DNA of 38,261 nucleotides, taken from the NCBI GenBank assembly GCA_002482725.1, contig DLGO01000036.1:3770-42030 (forward strand). The letters are read 5' to 3'. A program made the position numbers and the translations under genes. Within the stretch, counting starts at the first letter, position 1. Each line of letters opens with the position of its first letter. This document shows, piece by piece, positions 8,044 to 15,965 of the stretch. Source of the DNA: Bacteroidetes bacterium UBA7692. Its GTDB lineage: Bacteria; Bacteroidota; Bacteroidia; Chitinophagales; LD1. The notes under the pieces are model-generated. The model did not search any database and had not been told where the DNA came from. It saw nothing but the letters and a program-made list of their open reading frames with translations.

Positions 8044-9563
8044 AACAAAGATTTTCCGGTCATAATTTCCGGTTGCTCTATCTCCATCAGCTTTAGTATA
8101 GTGGGTGCTATATCTGCCAGTATACCTTCGTGCAGCTGAGGTTTAAACTCATTGTCTATCAGGAATATCGGCACAGGGTTCATGGTATGTGCAGTATTCG
8201 GTGAGCCATCCTCATTTATCAGGAAGTCGGCATTGCCGTGGTCTGCTGTCACCAGGGCAGTATAGCCATTGGCCAGGGCAGCAGTTACTACTTTATTTAC
8301 CGCAGCATTTACCGTTTCGCATGCTTTTACTACTGCACTAAATACGCCTGTATGGCCTACCATGTCCGCATTGGCAAAGTTCAGGCAAATAAACTCTGCG
8401 CTCTTATTATTCAGCTCAGTAACTATTTTGTCAGCCATTTCAGGTGCGCTCATTTCCGGCTGAAGGTCGTAAGTAGCCACCTTTGGAGACGGCACCATTA
8501 TTCTGGTTTCTCCGGCAAATACGTCTTCCCTTCCTCCCGAAAAGAAGAAAGTAACGTGGGGGTATTTCTCTGTTTCTGCTATGCGTATTTGCTTCAGCCC
8601 TGCATCGGCTATTACTTCACCCAGCGTAAGCGACAGATCATCTTTGGTAAACAGGCTCTGCACATTCACAAAGCTGTGGTCGTACACCGTCATGGTGCTG
8701 TAGTGCAGTGGCAGCTTTTTCATTTCCTGCTCCGGAAAGTCCTGCTGCGTAAGCGCCTTGGTAATTTCGCGACACCGGTCGGTGCGGAAGTTAAAGCAAA
8801 GCACCGCATCGTTTTCTTTGATAGTACCCACTGGATTTACATCTATATCGGTGCAAACTATCGGCTTGATAAACTCATCTGTAATGCCCTGTTCGTACGA
8901 TGCTTCTATAGCATCCTCTACATCCAGTGTAGGCTCTCCTTTGCCTTGGGTCAGCAGGTCGTAGGCTACTTTTACCCGCTCCCATCGGTTGTCGCGGTCC
9001 ATGGCATAGTAGCGCCCGCATACAGAGGCTATTTTGCAGTTCAGCCCTTCTATTTCTTCCTGTAGGTAGCTGATATAACCCAGGCCCGATTTAGGATCTG
9101 TATCCCTGCCATCGGTAAATGCATGGATAAATGTTTCCTTCACACCTGCCTCGTGTGCGTATTTGCACAGGGCTATCAGGTGCTCGGTATGTGAGTGCAC
9201 TCCACCATCGCTTACCAGCCCCAGCAGGTGAAGCGGCTTGTTATTCATTTTGCAATAATCAAAAGTGCGGTTCAGTTCAGGGTTGGTCTGCAGCTCACCG
9301 TCTTTTATGGCTTTGTTGATGCGTGCCAGTTCCTGATACACGATACGGCCTGCGCCTATATTCAGGTGACCCACTTCGCTATTGCCCATTTGCCCATCGG
9401 GCAAACCAACACTTTCGCCGAAGGTGGTAAGCTCGGTATTGGGATAGCTAGCGTAAAGTGAATCGATAAAAGGTGTATTGGCTTGTTCTATAGCGCTGGC
9501 GGCAGGTATAGTACCCTTGCCCCATCCATCCATTATTATCAGTATTACTTTACGATTGTTCAT
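8040..9563 (-). CDS. gpmI: 2,3-bisphosphoglycerate-independent phosphoglycerate mutase
   Basis: GpmI interconverts 3- and 2-phosphoglycerate in glycolysis and gluconeogenesis by a Mn-dependent phosphoserine mechanism without 2,3-bisphosphoglycerate. At 507 residues it has the family's standard length. The catalytic serine is Ser62 in GQMGNSEVGHLN. The metal-binding alkaline-phosphatase-superfamily motifs are present at the start (IIMDGWG) and at the end (VTADHGNAD, then NTAHTMNPVP). FTDGRDTDP and the CGRYYAMDRDNRW substrate region are also intact. It lies 30 nt downstream of the secreted TPR gene on the same strand and may share its transcript. Confidence 0.97.
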   Translation of the reverse strand: MNNRKVILIIMDGWGKGTIPAASAIEQANTPFIDSLYASYPNTELTTFGESVGLPDGQMGNSEVGHLNIGAGRIVYQELARINKAIKDGELQTNPELNRTFDYCKMNNKPLHLLGLVSDGGVHSHTEHLIALCKYAHEAGVKETFIHAFTDGRDTDPKSGLGYISYLQEEIEGLNCKIASVCGRYYAMDRDNRWERVKVAYDLLTQGKGEPTLDVEDAIEASYEQGITDEFIKPIVCTDIDVNPVGTIKENDAVLCFNFRTDRCREITKALTQQDFPEQEMKKLPLHYSTMTVYDHSFVNVQSLFTKDDLSLTLGEVIADAGLKQIRIAETEKYPHVTFFFSGGREDVFAGETRIMVPSPKVATYDLQPEMSAPEMADKIVTELNNKSAEFICLNFANADMVGHTGVFSAVVKACETVNAAVNKVVTAALANGYTALVTADHGNADFLINEDGSPNTAHTMNPVPIFLIDNEFKPQLHEGILADIAPTILKLMEIEQPEIMTGKSLF

Positions 9564-9593
9564 GGTGCTAATCTAGAATATTAGCTGCTCAAA

Positions 9594-10811
9594 TCAGAGC
9601 GAATTGGCATATTCTATGAATTCTTTGGCCTTCTTTTTCTTTTTCATGCCTTTGTACGCCTTGCCTATTTCCAGGTAGGCACTTTTAGAGTTTGTATCTA
9701 TGGTAGTAGCGCGGTTGGCATATTCTATGGCTTCATCATAGCGGTAGGTATCGTTGGCAGCCTTGCTCGTGTTCACCAGCAATTCCACATCGGTATACTC
9801 ATTAGTGGCAAGTGGTACAAGCACTTGATAAGCTTCTTCGCTTTTGCCTTCGTACAGGCGCGCAAAGCCCAGGTACCTGCCCAGTTCTTTCCTTTTAGGA
9901 TTAGCGATATAGGCATTCTGCAGATGCTCCGCACTTTTGCCATACTGCCCTGCTTCATAGTACAGGGTGCCTATAGAGGCATTCAGCACTTCATCGCGCT
10001 TATTGGTGGCGTACATCTTCTCGAACATAACAAGGGCCTTACCTTTTTCGCCAATATTCATGTAAGCCTTTGCCAGGTATTGCACGGACTCTTTATTTTT
10101 AGGCATCAGGCGGTTTGCCTTTTCCAGGTTAAAGATCGCCCGCTCGTAGTTTTCCAGGTTAAAGTGCACTTTGCCCAGATTCAGGTAGGCGATGCCATAC
10201 TCGGGATCGCGCAAAATGCACTGCTTGTAGTAGTCGCGCGCGCTCAGCAGATCGCCGGTATACTCATAGCTCACGCCCATCAGGTTGTACACATCCGAGC
10301 GGCTTTTATCCATGCGCAGCAACTGGTTGTAATAGTATGTTGAGCTATCGTATTGCTTCAAAAAGAAGAATGAATTGGCGAGGTAAAATATGGCAGGTGT
10401 ATCTTCTTTATTGCTGCGCAGGTGGTACTGATAGCACATTACACTGCTGTCGTATTGCTCTTTGTTGTAGTAGTCGTTGCCCAGTGCCAGAAAATTATTG
10501 CGTAGCGATGGAACCTCTTTGGCGCCGGTACGTGAGAAGTTTGAAGTAGATATCGCCTTCATGCGTACCCTCGTTTTATTAGACAGGTCTTTGTTGCCGA
10601 TAGAGTCGAATGTAGCTGCCAGGTAGTTAAGCACCTCCTTATCTGTAGGGTCTATGGCCACTGCTTTCTGAAAAGCAAAAACAGCCTCCATGAAGTTATG
10701 CTCATAGTAATTTACCATGCCCAGTGAGCGGTAGTAGTTGGCAGGGTAATTCTGTGCAGATGCAAAATAGGATCCACCCAGTATGAGTAATAGTAGTAGT
10801 AAATGTCTCAT
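9594..10811 (-). CDS. Secreted tetratricopeptide repeat protein
   Basis: The 405-residue protein starts with a signal peptide (leucine-rich, MRHLLLLLLILGGSYFASAQ) and is followed by TPR helices through to the C-terminus. Recognisable repeats include NYYEHNFMEAVFAFQKAVAIDP, the unit around YYKQCILRDPEYGIAYLNLGKVHF, and YDEAIEYANRATTIDTNSKSAYLEIGKAY. TPR proteins of this type act as periplasmic protein-protein scaffolds in Bacteroidota, but no partner can be read from the sequence. The final unit ends in a lysine-rich stretch (KGMKKKKKAKEF). The gene is upstream of gpmI. Confidence 0.88.
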   Translation of the reverse strand: MRHLLLLLLILGGSYFASAQNYPANYYRSLGMVNYYEHNFMEAVFAFQKAVAIDPTDKEVLNYLAATFDSIGNKDLSNKTRVRMKAISTSNFSRTGAKEVPSLRNNFLALGNDYYNKEQYDSSVMCYQYHLRSNKEDTPAIFYLANSFFFLKQYDSSTYYYNQLLRMDKSRSDVYNLMGVSYEYTGDLLSARDYYKQCILRDPEYGIAYLNLGKVHFNLENYERAIFNLEKANRLMPKNKESVQYLAKAYMNIGEKGKALVMFEKMYATNKRDEVLNASIGTLYYEAGQYGKSAEHLQNAYIANPKRKELGRYLGFARLYEGKSEEAYQVLVPLATNEYTDVELLVNTSKAANDTYRYDEAIEYANRATTIDTNSKSAYLEIGKAYKGMKKKKKAKEFIEYANSL

Positions 10812-10904
10812 TCGAGGGCTGAATGTGTTCGTTCTACCACAATATTATAAATTATTGCGAATGCCTGTGTTTTTAATATGTTAAGGCATACAACAGCATT
10901 TGAT

Positions 10905-11447
10905 TTATAAATCTACCGCTTCTACTTCGGTAGATTTAACAGTATTAAGGCTCTTATTGGCACCCCAGGAGAATACCTTTTCGAACAATGGCAGCCATTT
11001 ATGGGTGCGGATCTTTGCCAGAAAGAATACCTCGTGTTCCTTCTCCTTTATGCCCAGTTCGGTTAGCAGTGTGTCGTGCTGCACAATCCCTGCACTGTGA
11101 AAAAGGTCTATCATACGGAAATACTCATTCACGTTGCCGCTCTCCAGCCTGCCCGCAAAATACATGGGCATAAACCAGCCAATCACATAGCAACTGGCGC
11201 TTATCACCTTACCTATTACATGGTACTTTATCTCGTACCATGCCGATATTTCTACGCCATACAGGTTCATCAGTTCCAGTACCTCTTTCCTATGGTACCA
11301 CTCATCATCTTCTATTTGCTTTATTGCTTTTTTGTCGGATAGGTCATTAACAGCTGCGGCATGGCCCTGATAAGCAAAGGCGGCAGCTTTTTCTGCGGAA
11401 TAGGCCATTTGGAGCAAATCGGCCAATTCTGCGGGTAGCTTTTTCAT
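10905..11447 (-). CDS. COQ7-like ferritin-fold di-iron protein
   Basis: The sequence shows the di-iron ligand pattern of ferritin-like hydroxylases: Glu19 in YSAEKAAAFAYQGH, a Glu49-x-x-His52 pair in EDDEWYHRKE, an acidic site in RLESGNVNEYF (E102 or E108), and Glu135-x-x-His138 in IKEKEHEVFF. A hydrophobic central segment (VIGKVISASCYVIGWFMPMYF) resembles the membrane-contact region of COQ7/demethoxyubiquinone hydroxylase. The likely role is an O2-dependent monooxygenase or a ferritin-like protein on the membrane surface. I placed the start at ATG 11447 (MKKLPAELADLL; 180 residues); an upstream in-frame ATG at 11507 would add a non-conserved 20-residue leader. Substrate unknown. Confidence 0.8.
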   Translation of the reverse strand: MKKLPAELADLLQMAYSAEKAAAFAYQGHAAAVNDLSDKKAIKQIEDDEWYHRKEVLELMNLYGVEISAWYEIKYHVIGKVISASCYVIGWFMPMYFAGRLESGNVNEYFRMIDLFHSAGIVQHDTLLTELGIKEKEHEVFFLAKIRTHKWLPLFEKVFSWGANKSLNTVKSTEVEAVDL

Positions 11448-11606
11448 GGGTGGGAATTTAAGTGCAATGTTAGAAGTATATTTTCGGGTATAGGGTGTTT
11501 TTAGCAAATATTATTGCAACAAAACGTTGATGTATGCAGCAATTATTTCATTAGTTTTGAAGCATAACCGCACCAATTGAGCGCCACCACATTTTTCAGG
11601 AAAAAT

Positions 11607-12263
11607 ATGCAGCTATGGCTATACCTGTTGCTGTTTATTCCTGTAGCACTTTTTGCAGGGCTTATGTTTGTGAAAGTGTTGCCCTACCTGTCCTTTGAGC
11701 GGATGGTCAACTTCCTGTCTACCAAGACAAATGACACCCTGGACAACCCTACATTCCGCAAAGGATTCTATACCCATATCATCAGCAGCACCATTGTACT
11801 GTTTGCTGGCATTCCCCAGTTTTCGGCATTGGTAATAAAACGCTGGCCTGCAGTACACCGCTGGTCGGGCATGGTGTATGTGCTTGGATTATTGGCATTG
11901 GCGGCACCCTCGGGCATGGTGCTGGCATACTTTGCCAACGGAGGCCTGCCGGCCAAAACAGGCTTTGCCATGCAGTGCATAGTATGGTGGCTATGTACCT
12001 GGGTGGCCTACCGCAAAGTATTGCAGGGCGACTACCGCGGCCACATCATCTGGATGATAAGGAGCTTTGCTGTTACACTTGCGGCCTTTAGCCTGCGTAC
12101 TGAAACTTATGCGCTGCACCACTTTTTCCATACCAAGCCGATAGAGACCTATGTAACTATAACCTGGATTTCGTGGACAGGCAATTTATTGATTGCTGAG
12201 TTCCTGATCAACTTTGGCTTAGACAAGTATCTGCTTAAACAGTATAAAACCAATAAAGAATGA
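11607..12263 (+). CDS. DUF2306-like multi-pass membrane protein
   Basis: This 218-residue inner-membrane protein has about six to seven hydrophobic helices, starting with LWLYLLLFIPVALFAGLMFV. Conserved-looking loop residues include HIISSTIVLFAGIPQF, a histidine/arginine pair in AVHRWSG, and DYRGHIIWMIRSFAVT, which matches my memory of DUF2306 (PF10067), a family of predicted heme- or ferric-reductase-like membrane proteins of unknown function. I chose ATG 11607; a TTG at 11577 would add ten residues. Its TGA overlaps the ATG of the next gene (ATGA at 12260-12263), so the two are translationally coupled. Confidence 0.8.
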   Translation: MQLWLYLLLFIPVALFAGLMFVKVLPYLSFERMVNFLSTKTNDTLDNPTFRKGFYTHIISSTIVLFAGIPQFSALVIKRWPAVHRWSGMVYVLGLLALAAPSGMVLAYFANGGLPAKTGFAMQCIVWWLCTWVAYRKVLQGDYRGHIIWMIRSFAVTLAAFSLRTETYALHHFFHTKPIETYVTITWISWTGNLLIAEFLINFGLDKYLLKQYKTNKE

Positions 12264-13198
12264 AAAGCTATCTGAAAGGAGGCGTTGCCATTTTGGCTAT
12301 TGCGGGCATTATTTACAGTTGCAATACCCAGCCTAAGATTGCCGCCAAGCCTGCGTCCACTTTGATAACGCACAAGGAGGCATTCGACACTATACAACTG
12401 GCGGAGTATGATTCCCTGCTGATAGATTCCCTGAATGCTTTGCCCATAGCCTACACCCTGTTGGATACAGCGGAAGCAAAAGAACTGATGAGCAATGTGG
12501 ATGTTGTGGGTTTGATATCATCCCGTTATGATGGAGGAAGGATATACAATGGTTTTTTCGGAGAGGATAATTACAGGATAGAATTTTACATCAACAAGGT
12601 AGATAAGGATCCGGATAATCCATTACTAATAAGGGTTGCCGGCAAAACAAAATATAAAAAGCAGGTAACCCCTTTTGTAGGAACCATCACCCTGGAAAAA
12701 ATTCTAGGATTCAGGGATCTGAGTTACGACTACCAGGAGTTTTTGCAATACCACGATTCGGGCGATGTTTATATGCTGGACACGTTACAGTTCAGTTATC
12801 ATACACGCGGCTCATTTGTTTTTGCAGAGGATAAGAATGCAAAAGGCTCCGGTGTGTTTACCGGCAGTTTCTTTATGGACTTCCGCCAATCAGATGATCG
12901 GGAACTTCAGAATGGATATAATAAATATTACCTGAAGTATCAATCGGATAATGACACCAGAAAATCCGGCTTACTAATGGAGGGTGAGTGGGAAGACTAC
13001 GCGCATAGTAAAAAGAAGCATGTGCTCGCTTCCCAGGACCTGTTCATATTTGCCAATGACATACTGGAAGACTTTAGCTTTGGTGAGCGCGAAATAGAAA
13101 TAAACAAGAAGTACCACGCTTTGGGCTGGGACAACTACTGGGAGAATGAAGAGTGGTGGAATGATGAGGGGGATAAGAAAATAAAGGCTCAACTTTAA
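12260..13198 (+). CDS. Lipoprotein of unknown function, paralogue A
   Basis: I do not recognise a family. The N-terminus is a lipoprotein signal with the acylated cysteine at C21 (GIIYSCNTQPK). The mature part of about 290 residues is rich in beta-strand-like alternation: YNGFFGEDNYRIEFYI, KTKYKKQVTPFVGTITL, then SYHTRGSFVFAEDKNAKGSG, GLLMEGEWEDYA and the C-terminal LGWDNYWENEEWWND. These blocks recur in the next gene, so the pair arose by tandem duplication. It starts inside the stop codon of the DUF2306 gene, which implies joint expression. Expected location is the periplasmic or outer membrane face. No catalytic motif is evident. Confidence 0.85.
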   Translation: MKSYLKGGVAILAIAGIIYSCNTQPKIAAKPASTLITHKEAFDTIQLAEYDSLLIDSLNALPIAYTLLDTAEAKELMSNVDVVGLISSRYDGGRIYNGFFGEDNYRIEFYINKVDKDPDNPLLIRVAGKTKYKKQVTPFVGTITLEKILGFRDLSYDYQEFLQYHDSGDVYMLDTLQFSYHTRGSFVFAEDKNAKGSGVFTGSFFMDFRQSDDRELQNGYNKYYLKYQSDNDTRKSGLLMEGEWEDYAHSKKKHVLASQDLFIFANDILEDFSFGEREIEINKKYHALGWDNYWENEEWWNDEGDKKIKAQL

Positions 13199-13208
13199 AT
13201 TCACGGTC

Positions 13209-14156
13209 ATGAAAAAAATTATCGGAATAGTATTTGGAAGCGTATTGCTGTATAGCTGCAACACCCAGCCCAAAACAGCTTCCATGCCTGTTTCTACAGT
13301 AATAGCGCACAAGGAGACTATGGATACCATTCCCATGCAGGCCATGGATTCTATTGTTAAAGATGTGCTGAAATCAACACCTGAAGGTTATGTGGAGTTG
13401 AATAAAAGTGATGCAACGGAACTATTGAGTAGGGTTGACATGGATGCACTGATTTCTTCTTTCCGCAGTGGAGATGTAGTATACAACGGTTTTCTGGGAG
13501 ATAGCCACTACCGCGTAGAACTGTATTTGCAAACCGCAGTAAGTGACAGCACCAATCCCTTTCTGCTAAAAGTAAGCGGTAAGTCGCGTTACAAAAAGAA
13601 CGTAACACCCTTTACAGGTACCATAGATATTGCACAGGTATATACATATAAAGATAAGTCTTTCGGGTACCAGTCTTTCCTGCACAAAAGGAAAGAAATG
13701 CGCCAAAGCTTTAAGGGTGACACCAGCATGATTTTTTACCATGCAAGGGGAACATTCAATTTTGCCGAAGATAACAGTGCAAAGGGTTCGGGCATTTTCA
13801 GCGGAAATTTGTTTATGGATTTCGGAAAGGATAAGCCTACCGTATTTTTCGACGAAGACGGTCCGGACGATAACTATAAAGTGAGATTCGGAAGTGAGAA
13901 TAGCACCCGCAAAGCCGGAATATTGATGGAAGGGCAATGGCAGAGCTATGCGCACAACTCTGCCAAATCGCTGATAGCTGCAAAGAACATCTTTATGTAC
14001 TCCAATGATATTATGGAAGAACTAATTTTCGGAGGCCGCGGTGTAGAAGTTAGCCTGAAGTATCGCTCACTTGGCTGGGACGATTACTGGAGCGGCGAAG
14101 AATGGTGGAATGATGCCGAACCTAAAGAGAAAGAAGTGGTGCGCTCAACCAACTAA
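13209..14156 (+). CDS. Lipoprotein of unknown function, paralogue B
   Basis: This is the second copy of the lipoprotein pair. The lipobox is VLLYSCNTQPK with C17 as the acylation site. It shares the same ordered blocks as the preceding gene: YNGFLGDSHYRVELYL, KSRYKKNVTPFTGTIDI, FYHARGTFNFAEDNSAKGSG, GILMEGQWQSYAH and LGWDDYWSGEEWWND. By eye roughly half of the aligned positions agree. It follows 10 nt after its sister. Its stop (TAA at 14154-14156) is one base from the stop of the convergent symporter gene. Function unknown; the conservation of both copies suggests they are distinct working proteins, perhaps a hetero-pair. Confidence 0.85.
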   Translation: MKKIIGIVFGSVLLYSCNTQPKTASMPVSTVIAHKETMDTIPMQAMDSIVKDVLKSTPEGYVELNKSDATELLSRVDMDALISSFRSGDVVYNGFLGDSHYRVELYLQTAVSDSTNPFLLKVSGKSRYKKNVTPFTGTIDIAQVYTYKDKSFGYQSFLHKRKEMRQSFKGDTSMIFYHARGTFNFAEDNSAKGSGIFSGNLFMDFGKDKPTVFFDEDGPDDNYKVRFGSENSTRKAGILMEGQWQSYAHNSAKSLIAAKNIFMYSNDIMEELIFGGRGVEVSLKYRSLGWDDYWSGEEWWNDAEPKEKEVVRSTN

Positions 14157-14157
14157 G

Positions 14158-15828
14158 CTACCAGAAGATACTGTACAATGCTACCAGTATACCCAGTATA
14201 AGCAATGAGCCTGCAAGAAACGTTTTATCCGTTTTGAAAAGGCTGGTGTCTACCTCCAGGCCTTTGCCTGTTGCGGCACTCTTCGGTGTCGCTATGCTTA
14301 TAATATACATGCCCGCAATACAGAACAGGAATACAAAACCCATACGGTCCATAAATGGTATCTCGTAGATGCCTTGGGCATTCGGGCCGGAGAAGCCTAT
14401 AGTTGCAAGGGGTGAGAGGTCTACCAATTGCGGCAGGAACTTGAGCAGCACCGAAAACAAAAATCCACCAATAGTAGCAAAGAGGGCTGCACTGCTGGTT
14501 GTCCGCCTCCAGAAGAAGCCCATAATGAACATGGCAAAAATACCGGGGCTTACAAAGCCCGTATACTCTTGTATGTAGTTCAGTCCGCCCTTGTCTATAC
14601 CCAGGTATGGCGCTATAATCACGGCAATGAGCATAGCGCTTACCACTACTACTTTGCCGGTTTTTACCTGCTGATTTTCATCGGCATTTTTATTGATGAC
14701 CTTCTTGTATATATCAAGTGTAAAAATGGTGGCAATGCTGTTGGTTTTACCTGCCAGCGATGCTACTATAGCTGCGGTGAGAGCCGCAAAGCTCAACCCT
14801 TTCAATCCTGTTGGTAGCAGGTTCAGCAATACAGGATAGGCATTGTCTGCCGCCAGCTTTCCGTCCTTCATCATTTCGCTTTGGAAGTCACCCTGCTGGT
14901 ACAGAAAGTATGCCGCAATGCCCGGCAACACAACTATTACGGGCATCAGCAATTTCAGGAATGCCGCAAACAGGATACCCTTGCGCGCTGTTGGCAGCGA
15001 TGCACCCAATGCGCGCTGTGTTATGTACTGGTTGCAACCCCAGTAGCTGAAATTGGCAATCCACATACCGCCCAATAGGACAGTCATGCCGGGCATATCC
15101 AGGTAGTAGGGGCTATCGCGCTTTATGATCATGTGGAAGTGGTCGGGCGCATGTTGCAGCAACAGGTTAAAGCCATTGATGGCTCCACTGCTACCCATTT
15201 TTTCGGATACCAGATTTAGGGCGAGATAGGTAGTTACCAACCCTCCTAGTGTAAGAAAAAATACCTGGATAACATCGGTAAATCCAATCACCTTCATACC
15301 TCCCAATGTTATAAACACGGCAAACAACGCCAGGCCCATCATGCACAGCGAAAAACTAATACCGGATATAGTGCTTACCGCTAACGCGCCAAGGAAAAGG
15401 ATAGACGTAAGGTTTACCACCACATAAAGCAGCAGCCAAAAAATAGCCATGATCATAGCCACCGTGTCATTGTAGCGAGTACTCAGGAACTGGGGCATGG
15501 TAAATATGCGGTTCTTCAGGTATACAGGCATGAAGAACACTGCCACCAGAATAAGCGTAGCGGCTGCCATCCACTCATAGCTGGCGATGGCCAGGCCCAT
15601 GCCAAAACCCGCGCCGCTCATACCTATGAACTGCTCTGCACTGATATTGGATGCTATAAGCGATGCACCTATGGCAAACCAGGTGAGCGAGCCTTCTGCC
15701 AAAAAATAATCGTTGGAAGTTTCAGGGCCTTTTTTCTTTCGGCTGTATATCCAGTAGCCGTAACCTGCCACTACTACAAAGTAGAAAAGGAAAACAGCAT
15801 AATCGAGGGCTTGTAGCTGGTGTTGCAT
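14158..15828 (-). CDS. Sodium/sugar symporter, SSS family (vSGLT-like)
   Basis: The 556-residue protein with about 14 TM helices is a solute:sodium symporter closest to the Vibrio sodium/galactose transporter among proteins I can recall. Shared segments are SLIASNISAEQFIGMSGAGFG, IASYEWM, YWGCNQYITQRAL, AAFLKL and YIQEYTGFVSPGIFA. From memory of the vSGLT structure, the galactose ligands Gln69, Glu88, Asn260, Lys294 and Gln428 are all represented, while Ser91 is Ala here (EWMA). It sits in the inner membrane and imports a hexose with Na+. It is divergent from the GH31 glycosidase across 137 bp, which suggests hydrolysis outside and uptake of the released sugar. Confidence 0.93.
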   Translation of the reverse strand: MQHQLQALDYAVFLFYFVVVAGYGYWIYSRKKKGPETSNDYFLAEGSLTWFAIGASLIASNISAEQFIGMSGAGFGMGLAIASYEWMAAATLILVAVFFMPVYLKNRIFTMPQFLSTRYNDTVAMIMAIFWLLLYVVVNLTSILFLGALAVSTISGISFSLCMMGLALFAVFITLGGMKVIGFTDVIQVFFLTLGGLVTTYLALNLVSEKMGSSGAINGFNLLLQHAPDHFHMIIKRDSPYYLDMPGMTVLLGGMWIANFSYWGCNQYITQRALGASLPTARKGILFAAFLKLLMPVIVVLPGIAAYFLYQQGDFQSEMMKDGKLAADNAYPVLLNLLPTGLKGLSFAALTAAIVASLAGKTNSIATIFTLDIYKKVINKNADENQQVKTGKVVVVSAMLIAVIIAPYLGIDKGGLNYIQEYTGFVSPGIFAMFIMGFFWRRTTSSAALFATIGGFLFSVLLKFLPQLVDLSPLATIGFSGPNAQGIYEIPFMDRMGFVFLFCIAGMYIISIATPKSAATGKGLEVDTSLFKTDKTFLAGSLLILGILVALYSIFW

Positions 15829-15915
15829 CCGTAGATTTTAAGGGCTAATGTATATTTATTCCCATTATAATATCAAACGCATGTAAATTATGCTGTGGGT
15901 ATAAGATTAGCTCTG

Positions 15916-15946
15916 TTTGGAATATTACGCATTAATCATAATTTCA
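15916..15946 (+). promoter_or_regulatory. Candidate Bacteroidota promoter of the GH31 gene
   Basis: TTTG at 15916-15919 is followed after exactly 19 nt by TAATTTCA at 15939-15946, close to the Bacteroidota -33 TTTG / -7 TAnnTTTG arrangement but with two mismatches at the end of the -7 box. It lies about 20 nt before the GH31 ATG. The 137-bp region also has to hold the divergent symporter promoter. Confidence 0.4.
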
Positions 15947-15965
15947 ATTTACAATTAAACAGAAC

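Noticed and set aside
10905..11507. Start of the COQ7-like protein at ATG 11507
   Set aside because: The extra 20 residues are Lys/Tyr-rich and do not fit the family; ATG 11447 gives the expected N-terminus.
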